A stretch of DNA of 11,118 nt, from assembly GCA_035652095.1 (NCBI GenBank), contig DASREM010000017.1, forward strand, positions 1 through 11,118, in the 5' to 3' direction. How positions within the stretch are numbered: the first letter of the stretch is position 1; the number at the start of each line of letters is the position of its first letter. A program made the translations under genes and the position numbers. Below the pieces are notes generated by a model, which was not told the DNA's origin, ran no database searches, and was given only the letters and a program-made list of their open reading frames with translations. Positions 6,535 through 11,118 of this stretch are shown here, in pieces. This DNA is from DASREM01 sp035652095 (GTDB taxonomy: Bacteria; Acidobacteriota; Terriglobia; Terriglobales; Acidobacteriaceae).

Positions 6535-7395
6535 ATGGTACGCCTGAACCTTTCGCTTTCCAGGCTGTTTGCTTCATTTCTGCTGCTCTCGACGGGGGCG
6601 CTCGCGCAGGGCAGTTACACCTGCGCGACCAACACGCCGGTTCCCATAGCCAACGCAATCACTCCGCAGGGAACTGATATCAACGGCCCGGACACGATCG
6701 TGGGCTTTTTTTTCGACAACAGTATCGGCCACAATCACGGTTTCTATCGCCGTGCGGACGGCATCGTGCATAAGTACCTTGTGCCCGGTTCGAGCGAAAC
6801 TTACCTGTACGGGATCAATAATGCCGGCACCGTGGTCGGCGCCTACGACACGCATGGCTTCAGCCGTTCCGGCGGCACGGTCACGACCATTGATTATCCC
6901 GGGGCTTCCTCAACCACAGCAGAAGGAATTAACAATCTCGGCGACATCGTGGGAAGTTATTCGACGAACACCGCTGCCTTTGGATACCTGCTCAGCGGAG
7001 GGCAATTCACGATCCTTCAGTATCCCGGTGCGATCAGCACCATTCCCACAGCCATTAATGACAGCGGCGTGATCGTTGGGCGCTATTTCGACAGCAGCCT
7101 CAACAGCCGGGGATTCATTTTTGCTAACGGGGAGTACACGACGATCGCCTATCCGGGTGCGATCAATAGCGGAGCCGGAGGAATTAACAACGCGGGCCTG
7201 ATCGTCGCCGGCTACGTAAACCTGGATGGGACCGGAGGTGCATTTGTTTACAAGAACGGGCATTTCCGCAACGTAAGCGTTCCGAACACCAAGTCGGTGG
7301 GGCTGGGTGCGATCAATTCCAAGGGCGATATCACCGCATCCATTACGACGAACTCGGGTTCGATCGAAGTGTTCGTGGGCACCAACTGTCAATGA
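6535..7395 (+). CDS. Secreted HAF-repeat protein
   Basis: Residues 1-24 are a signal peptide (LFASFLLLSTGALA before Q25). The mature part consists of about six repeats of roughly 38-44 residues. Each has an I-N-x-x-G-x-I-V-G core, at DIN 48-50, GINNAG 93, GINNLG 131, AINDSG 173, GINNAG 216 and AINSKG 259, and most have a YPGA turn. This is the pattern of the extracellular HAF repeat family, whose function is not known and which probably folds as a beta-propeller. The mature protein has only two cysteines, C30 near the start and C285 next to last, well placed to lock the first and last repeats with a disulfide. AAGGAG at 6522-6527, 7 nt before the ATG, sets the start. It is probably a single-gene unit. 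Confidence 0.87.
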   Translation: MVRLNLSLSRLFASFLLLSTGALAQGSYTCATNTPVPIANAITPQGTDINGPDTIVGFFFDNSIGHNHGFYRRADGIVHKYLVPGSSETYLYGINNAGTVVGAYDTHGFSRSGGTVTTIDYPGASSTTAEGINNLGDIVGSYSTNTAAFGYLLSGGQFTILQYPGAISTIPTAINDSGVIVGRYFDSSLNSRGFIFANGEYTTIAYPGAINSGAGGINNAGLIVAGYVNLDGTGGAFVYKNGHFRNVSVPNTKSVGLGAINSKGDITASITTNSGSIEVFVGTNCQ

Positions 7396-7401
7396 TGAAA
7401 C

Positions 7402-7429
7402 AGAAGCCGGACTGTGGAGTCCGGCTTCT
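7402..7429. terminator. Strong hairpin after the HAF gene
   Basis: AGAAGCCGGACT (7402-7413) and AGTCCGGCTTCT (7418-7429) form a perfect 12-bp stem with a GTGG loop, 6 nt after the stop codon. The sequence that follows (ATCGGTTGTG) is not a real U-run. Termination is likely from position and stem strength, but the form is atypical. It lies between convergent genes and may act on both strands. Confidence 0.6.
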
Positions 7430-7437
7430 ATCGGTTG

Positions 7438-7514
7438 TGACGTTGTCCTGAACGGGCGATTGGACTTGTGATGTCATCCTCAGGAAACGATTTATTTTTG
7501 CGACGTGATCCTGA
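7438..7514. repeat. Three degenerate repeats, 31-32 bp period
   Basis: TGACGTTGTCCTGA (7438-7451), TGATGTCATCCTCA (7469-7482) and CGACGTGATCCTGA (7501-7514) share the pattern YGAYGTNNTCCTSA at steps of 31 and 32 bp. A weaker match, TGACGTTGTTCCT, begins at 7569. The copies resemble the GTCATCCTGAG-type intergenic repeats common in acidobacterial genomes. The similarity is low and the repeat may be decayed. Confidence 0.3.
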
Positions 7515-7521
7515 AGAATCT

Positions 7522-7552
7522 TGCGTGCACCCCGGTACCGCTGGTGCACGCA
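7522..7552 (-). terminator. Possible terminator of the fasciclin gene
   Basis: TGCGTGCACC (7522-7531) and GGTGCACGCA (7543-7552) form a perfect 10-bp stem with an 11-nt loop, 46 nt downstream of the fasciclin gene when read on the - strand. The following - strand sequence (AGATTCTTC) is only moderately T-rich. GATCCTG (7507-7513) could alternatively pair with CAGGATC (7551-7557). Confidence 0.35.
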
Positions 7553-7597
7553 GGATCGTTCTGCCCGGTGACGTTGTTCCTCGTGCCGACCTTCCGG

Positions 7598-8146
7598 TTA
7601 GTTCGGCATTACTACGGAATCAATGACGTGAATCACGCCGTTCGACTGGAAGACGTTGGCGATGGTCACGGTGGCAGTCCCGCCCTTTTCGTCTTTCAGC
7701 ATGATGTTGCCGTCCTGCAGGAAAGCCCAAAGCTTGCCGCCTTCGACCGTGGTCAACTCGGCGTTGCCATTGCCTTGCTTGATCTTCTTCTTGAGTTCGG
7801 CAGCGCCCCACTTTCCGGCGACCACATGATAGGTCAGAACTTTGGTTAAGGTCGCTTTGTTTTCCGGCTTGAGAAGCGTATCAACCGTGCCGGCAGGCAG
7901 CTTGTTGAAAGCTTCGTTGGTTGGGGCAAACACCGTGAAGGGCCCGGGACCTTCGAGAGTCTCCACCAGGCCCGCAGCCTTCACCGCAGCGACGAGCGTG
8001 GTGTGATCGGCGGAGTTCACCGCATTCTCGATAATGTTCTTGGTCGGATACATCTCCTTGCCGCCAACCTTGGGATTCATCGCCGCCAGGGCGGCAGTTA
8101 CCGCCAAAGCAACCACAGCAAACAACAGAAAGTACTTTTTCCTCAC
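7598..8146 (-). CDS. Secreted fasciclin-domain protein
   Basis: This is a single fasciclin (FAS1) domain protein; such domains mediate adhesion or surface binding. The start chosen is GTG at 8146-8144, giving 182 residues. It is preceded by GGAGG (8160-8156) with 9 nt spacing and is followed at once by a signal peptide (RKKYFLLFAVVALAVTAALA, residues 2-21). The same frame runs open to 8449, but that extension is a polar, unfamiliar stretch that would bury the signal peptide and overlap the divergent gene. FAS1 motifs are visible: GPGPFTVFAPTNEAFNKLP (H1 box, about residues 67-85), the TYHVV segment, and the closing GVIHVIDSVVMP (H2 box). It ends right after H2, so it is one domain with no anchor. 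Divergently transcribed from the amidohydrolase. Confidence 0.88.
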   Translation of the reverse strand: MRKKYFLLFAVVALAVTAALAAMNPKVGGKEMYPTKNIIENAVNSADHTTLVAAVKAAGLVETLEGPGPFTVFAPTNEAFNKLPAGTVDTLLKPENKATLTKVLTYHVVAGKWGAAELKKKIKQGNGNAELTTVEGGKLWAFLQDGNIMLKDEKGGTATVTIANVFQSNGVIHVIDSVVMPN

Positions 8147-8155
8147 CTCTGCAAT

Positions 8156-8160
8156 CCTCC
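8156..8160 (-). promoter_or_regulatory. Ribosome binding site deciding the GTG start of the fasciclin gene
   Basis: On the - strand GGAGG (8160 to 8156) lies 9 nt before GTG at 8146. No ATG in the frame has a comparable site, and the following codons encode a clear signal peptide. This supports a 182-residue protein rather than the 283-residue open frame. Confidence 0.7.
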
Positions 8161-8247
8161 AAATGAATTTACGTCTTCGCTGATAGATACGCGGGAGAAG
8201 GGAAATTGGATTGGAGGGGACGCCGCTGAAAGCCGCGGCCCTTTGGG

Positions 8248-8277
8248 ATGACGCCCGTTCATCAGCACGATTACAAT
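8248..8277 (+). promoter_or_regulatory. Possible promoter of the amidohydrolase gene
   Basis: TACAAT at 8272-8277 matches the -10 consensus at 5 of 6 positions. ATGACG at 8248-8253 matches the -35 at 4 of 6, with 18-nt spacing. Transcription would start near 8284, just before the GAGGAG ribosome binding site (8293-8298). It lies in the divergent gap upstream of the fasciclin gene. Confidence 0.4.
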
Positions 8278-8302
8278 CTGCAATCAGCTCCTGAGGAGCA
8301 GA

Positions 8303-9574
8303 ATGATCATGCGATTTCCGAGACTTCTTTGCTGCGTTCTCGCCCTCGTTTGCGGCGCACCTCGACTCCATTCCCAGACTTCGAGTTCCCCTCGGCGCAT
8401 CGTAATTGCGGCCAGCACGGTGTTGGATGGCAAGGGCCACACGCAGCACAACGTGCGGCTGGTGATTGAGGGCTCAAAGATTGCTGCCATCGAGCCTGGA
8501 CGAGGGCGGGCTGACTACGATCTGCGCGGCTTGACTGTGATGCCGGGCTGGATCGATGCGCATACGCATATCACGTGGATTTTCGGCAAGGACGGGAGAA
8601 ATGCCGGCACCGATGGCACTTCGCAGGAGGACGCTTATCGGGCGGCGTCGAATGCCTGGGTCACGTTGATGGCCGGCTTCACCACGGTACAGAGCGTCGG
8701 GGCGCCCAACGACATCCCGCTTCGCGATGCCATTGCACAAGGCACCATTCCCGGTCCGCGAATTCTGACTGCGGGAGAGCCGTTGGTAGGGGAGGGTGAA
8801 AAGTCCGGGACGCCGGAACAGATCCGTGAGTACATAAGAAAGCAAAAGGCAGCCGGTGTGGACGTGGTCAAGATGTTCGCCTCGGAGTCAATTCGCAAGG
8901 GCGGCGGCATGACGCTTTCCCAGGAGCAGTTGAACGCGGCCTGCGATGAAGCGAAGAAGCAGGGACTACGCACGCTGGTGCACGCTTACAAAGATGCGGT
9001 CCGCGCGGCAACCCTGGCCGGATGCACACAGATTGAGCATGGCACTCTCGCCAGCGATGACGATTTGAAGTTGATGGCGGAGAAAGGCACCTACTTCGAT
9101 CCACAATGCGGGCTGGTGATTGAGAATTACATGCAGAACAAGGACAAGTATCTCGGTACAACCGGTTACACGGCGGAGGGATTTGCCGCGATGGAGAAGA
9201 TCCTGCCTATGGATCACGAGATCGTGCAACACGCGGTGAAGACACCGGGACTGAAAGTGGTTTTCGGTACCGACGCCACCGCCGGCGCCCACGGTCGCAA
9301 TGCCGAGGAGTTCATCGATCGGGTGCATGATTGCGGAGTGGACCCGATGTCCGCGATGGTCTCTGCCACTTCGCTCGGGGCTGAGGCGTTGGGCATGGGC
9401 GACCAGATCGGCTCGATTGCGCCCGGCTTTCAGGCCGACATCATTGCTCTCGATGGAGATCCTCTGAAAGACATCACGGCGGTGCGAAGAGTCGTGTTCG
9501 TCATGAAGGGAGGGGTCGTGTACAAGAACGCGGAGCGCGGCGCGATACCTACTTACGCGGGTATTGTGCCGTAG
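8303..9574 (+). CDS. Exported metal-dependent amidohydrolase (imidazolonepropionase/prolidase-like)
   Basis: The N-terminus (LLCCVLALVCGAPRLHS, about residues 8-24) is a signal peptide, so the enzyme probably acts in the periplasm. The rest is a full amidohydrolase TIM barrel with metal ligands in family order: H87 and H89 in DAHTHI, K190 in VDVVKMFAS (likely carboxylated bridging lysine), H227 in LVHAYKD, H246 in IEHGTLA, and D324 in GTDATAGAH. The C-terminal ADIIALDGDPLKDI segment belongs to the composite beta-sandwich. Relatives include Xaa-Pro dipeptidases and hydrolases of N-acyl or N-methyl amino acids; the substrate cannot be read from sequence. Starts at 8303 and 8309 are both possible: GAGGAG (8293-8298) is 4 nt from the first and 10 nt from the second. 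Length of 423 is normal. Confidence 0.9.
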   Translation: MIMRFPRLLCCVLALVCGAPRLHSQTSSSPRRIVIAASTVLDGKGHTQHNVRLVIEGSKIAAIEPGRGRADYDLRGLTVMPGWIDAHTHITWIFGKDGRNAGTDGTSQEDAYRAASNAWVTLMAGFTTVQSVGAPNDIPLRDAIAQGTIPGPRILTAGEPLVGEGEKSGTPEQIREYIRKQKAAGVDVVKMFASESIRKGGGMTLSQEQLNAACDEAKKQGLRTLVHAYKDAVRAATLAGCTQIEHGTLASDDDLKLMAEKGTYFDPQCGLVIENYMQNKDKYLGTTGYTAEGFAAMEKILPMDHEIVQHAVKTPGLKVVFGTDATAGAHGRNAEEFIDRVHDCGVDPMSAMVSATSLGAEALGMGDQIGSIAPGFQADIIALDGDPLKDITAVRRVVFVMKGGVVYKNAERGAIPTYAGIVP

Positions 9575-9879
9575 TTGGATAAGTCTGTATGCGCCAACGG
9601 TAAAGAGATTCACGCTTGGTAGGCGGAGGAGTTGAATTACTGGTGTAATGGCGATTTCTCAACAACTATCCTTCAGCCCACTGACGCTTACCCCACGCTA
9701 GTCAGGGAACCCGGGCGATGTGCCTAAGCACAGGCTTTTCCGGTTTTCAGAACAAATTTTAGAAACTTAGGCCCGGCAGCTTTTCTCGATGTAGTTTTCT
9801 ATCCGCCGTTCCGGGCCCTTCGCTAGAAGTCCCACTTCCACCTTCAATTCAACACACTGTCTTCACCGAGGAGGACCTC
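9575..9879 (+). promoter_or_regulatory. Intergenic region with candidate leader structure
   Basis: No gene is supported in these 305 bases. Two bracketed pairings are visible: CCGGG (9711-9715) with CCCGG (9772-9776), and CCTAAG (9723-9728) with CTTAGG (9766-9771). Together they form an 11-bp stem with a 7-nt bulge around an AT-rich loop. The stretch 9700-9724 (AGTCAGGGAACCC...) aligns with 6444-6467 of the HAF leader at about 20 of 26 columns. Small tracts such as CTTC/GAAG (9818-9829) could form minor hairpins. No clear terminator for the amidohydrolase and no good promoter was identified. GGAGG at 9870-9874 serves the next gene. Confidence 0.35.
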
Positions 9880-11001
9880 ATGAAGTGGCTATGCCGCAGC
9901 TTACTGTTGTTTGCAGTTCTCACCGCTTGCCAAGCCTTCGCCCAAGTGCCTTGCACACCGGAAGCCGGGGGAGTTCCTCCGGCCACCAGCTGTCCAACCA
10001 GCAGTTCAACCTGGACTACTCACAATACGCCGTTCGTGGATGCCGACTGCACGCACGGGTGTCCATCTTACGGAGATCAAGCCGGTAACGTTATCAGCCT
10101 CTATGGTGCTTTCGGAAACAGCGAAAGCTCAGGCCTGGCCCTCACTCACGCTCAAACGGGAGTAAGCCTCGGCAACAGTGTGACGCCTCTCTGCGCCGAC
10201 AAAACCATGCCGCCCTCCTGCTTAAACGGAAGGGCCCCGGCGATCGTCATGGTCGTGGCGGGCTTCTCCAATTGCGAAATTGAGGTGTGCGGCGGTGTTG
10301 AGGACATTTGGCAGAAAAATCCGCAAGGGCAGCCGCCCCATCCGCTGCCGGGCCAACCCTGTGCCACGTATTACCAAGGCTGCCCCAACTTGAATGCTCT
10401 CAACCCCTTTCAGGTGCCCTACAACGCCTATGCCTCGGCCGACGGCCACCTGCAGCAGTCTTTCCTGCAACAGGTGTACTCTCCGACGCCACACTTAGTT
10501 GGGCCGTCCGTGGTTATTTTTAACGCTGCAGTCGGCGACCAGACTCTGGATCACTGGGATCCTAATGGGTATCCTTCGGGTGGCTTTGCGACCCATCCCT
10601 GTGGAGTGCCGGGTCTTCAGCCATGGGATGCGGCGTGCGACTGGGACGCGACGGCGCAAGCCCTAAAGTACAACAACTACGATCCCTGGCAGGTGCAGGT
10701 GCTGTATCTCAAGTCCTCGTTGGGCAATCCCCGTTGCGACCTTAAGGGTCAGTATTGCGACTCGAATCCGGCGATTCCGAATGCCGTTCTTGAAGAGCAG
10801 GCGCTGGGCAACATCCTGAGCTATCTGAAGCAGGGGGCGACGGTCAACGTGAACGGTGTTCAGACCCACTACCCAATGCCGTTTCCCAACCTGAAGCAAG
10901 TTTTTCTCAGCACGCGGATCTACGGCGGCTATGCCAACGGAACTGCGCATGGCTGCCTCAGCCCCGAGCCCTACAGCTATCAGACTGTTACGAAACTCTA
11001 A
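9880..11001 (+). CDS. Exported Cys-rich SGNH-hydrolase-like protein, 3' end lost to an insertion
   Basis: The N-terminus is an export signal with two readings: lipobox LTAC (14-17), making C17 a lipidated residue, or signal peptidase I cleavage after AFA (19-21). About 15 cysteines follow, suggesting several disulfides. Segments resemble a family of SGNH-like secreted proteins: APAIVMVVAGFSNCEIE (119-135; GFSN at the nucleophile block), VVIFNAAVGDQTLDHW (211-226), QVQVLYLKSS (271-280) and LKQVFLSTRIYGGYA (338-352), followed by SPEPYSY. In remembered homologues this last motif leads into a further segment with the C-terminal catalytic Asp/His block. Here the frame ends six residues later in unrelated sequence (QTVTKL), where an insertion sequence seems to begin. 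The enzyme is probably inactive. The start is well supported by GGAGG, 5 nt upstream. Confidence 0.72.
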   Translation: MKWLCRSLLLFAVLTACQAFAQVPCTPEAGGVPPATSCPTSSSTWTTHNTPFVDADCTHGCPSYGDQAGNVISLYGAFGNSESSGLALTHAQTGVSLGNSVTPLCADKTMPPSCLNGRAPAIVMVVAGFSNCEIEVCGGVEDIWQKNPQGQPPHPLPGQPCATYYQGCPNLNALNPFQVPYNAYASADGHLQQSFLQQVYSPTPHLVGPSVVIFNAAVGDQTLDHWDPNGYPSGGFATHPCGVPGLQPWDAACDWDATAQALKYNNYDPWQVQVLYLKSSLGNPRCDLKGQYCDSNPAIPNAVLEEQALGNILSYLKQGATVNVNGVQTHYPMPFPNLKQVFLSTRIYGGYANGTAHGCLSPEPYSYQTVTKL

Positions 11002-11118
11002 CAAGTAAATATCGGAATCAAAGCCAAAGGTGAGAGAATGCCCGGCAAAGGAGCGCGAGGCGATGGGATTCATTCGTGGAGAAGGCCGTCAACAGGTGTC
11101 GATGTTTCCCTCAACCTT
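10981..11118 (+). mobile_element. Left end of an insertion sequence (IS1182-like), partial
   Basis: The conserved protein similarity of the upstream gene stops near 10980, and a transposase gene starts at 11063. The element's left end probably lies close to 10981, starting with CAGACTGTTACGAAACTC, which would be its terminal inverted repeat. The exact boundary, the matching right repeat and any target duplication lie outside the window or cannot be confirmed. The left end supplies the stop codon that truncates the upstream gene. Confidence 0.6.
11063..11118 (+). CDS. IS1182-like transposase, 3' partial (first 18 residues)
   Basis: The visible N-terminus is MGFIRGEGRQQVSMFPSTL or F, the final codon being incomplete. 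It matches the typical start of IS1182-family transposases (a glycine-rich opening, then R-x-Q, then LFP-like). AAGGAG at 11048-11053, 9 nt before the ATG, is a good ribosome binding site. The catalytic DDE domain would lie beyond the window edge. With so few residues the family assignment is tentative, although the position right after a truncated gene supports it. Confidence 0.68.
   Translation, partial: MGFIRGEGRQQVSMFPST

Noticed and set aside
8147..8449. N-terminal extension of the fasciclin frame
   Set aside because: It would bury the signal peptide, overlaps the divergent amidohydrolase start, and lacks a ribosome binding site as good as that of the GTG start.
9648..9701. 17-codon ORF upstream of the SGNH-like gene
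   Set aside because: No ribosome binding site at proper distance and no known leader-peptide features.

Overview
The window looks like chromosome from an Acidobacteriota bacterium, probably of the Terriglobia/Koribacter type. This is inferred from the protein families and the intergenic repeats, since no rRNA or other firm marker is present. Supporting traits are a GC-rich genome, a short PheT without the tRNA-binding OB-fold, HAF-repeat and FG-GAP secreted proteins with an ASPM/SPD-2/Hydin-type domain, and abundant short intergenic repeats.

Positions 1-4710 hold one translation operon on the + strand: infC (5' end outside the window), rpmI, rplT, pheS and pheT. The first three genes make initiation factor IF-3 and ribosomal proteins L35 and L20. 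The last two make the two subunits of phenylalanyl-tRNA synthetase. All four spacers carry a tandem 7-bp repeat from one of three sequence families. Two of these (infC-rpmI and pheS-pheT) are arranged as inverted arms able to form long hairpins. The pheS-pheT hairpin ends 2 nt before the pheT start codon, which has no Shine-Dalgarno sequence.

Positions 4887-9574 encode four proteins with predicted export signals: a seven-repeat FG-GAP propeller protein, a HAF-repeat protein, a fasciclin-domain protein on the - strand, and a metal-dependent amidohydrolase. A clear intrinsic terminator (6374-6401) follows the FG-GAP gene. It is followed at once by a structured leader (6415-6520) that ends next to the ribosome binding site of the HAF gene and looks like a cis-regulatory RNA.

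Positions 9880-11118 hold a cysteine-rich exported protein resembling SGNH-like hydrolases. Its reading frame stops early, at what appears to be the left end of an insertion sequence. The start of an IS1182-like transposase gene begins at 11063 and runs out of the window. The exported protein is therefore probably a gene truncated by transposition.

The best candidates for something undescribed are the heptamer repeats that occupy every spacer of the translation operon, the hairpin abutting the pheT start, and the leader RNA before the HAF gene. A possibly related sequence lies before the SGNH-like gene.
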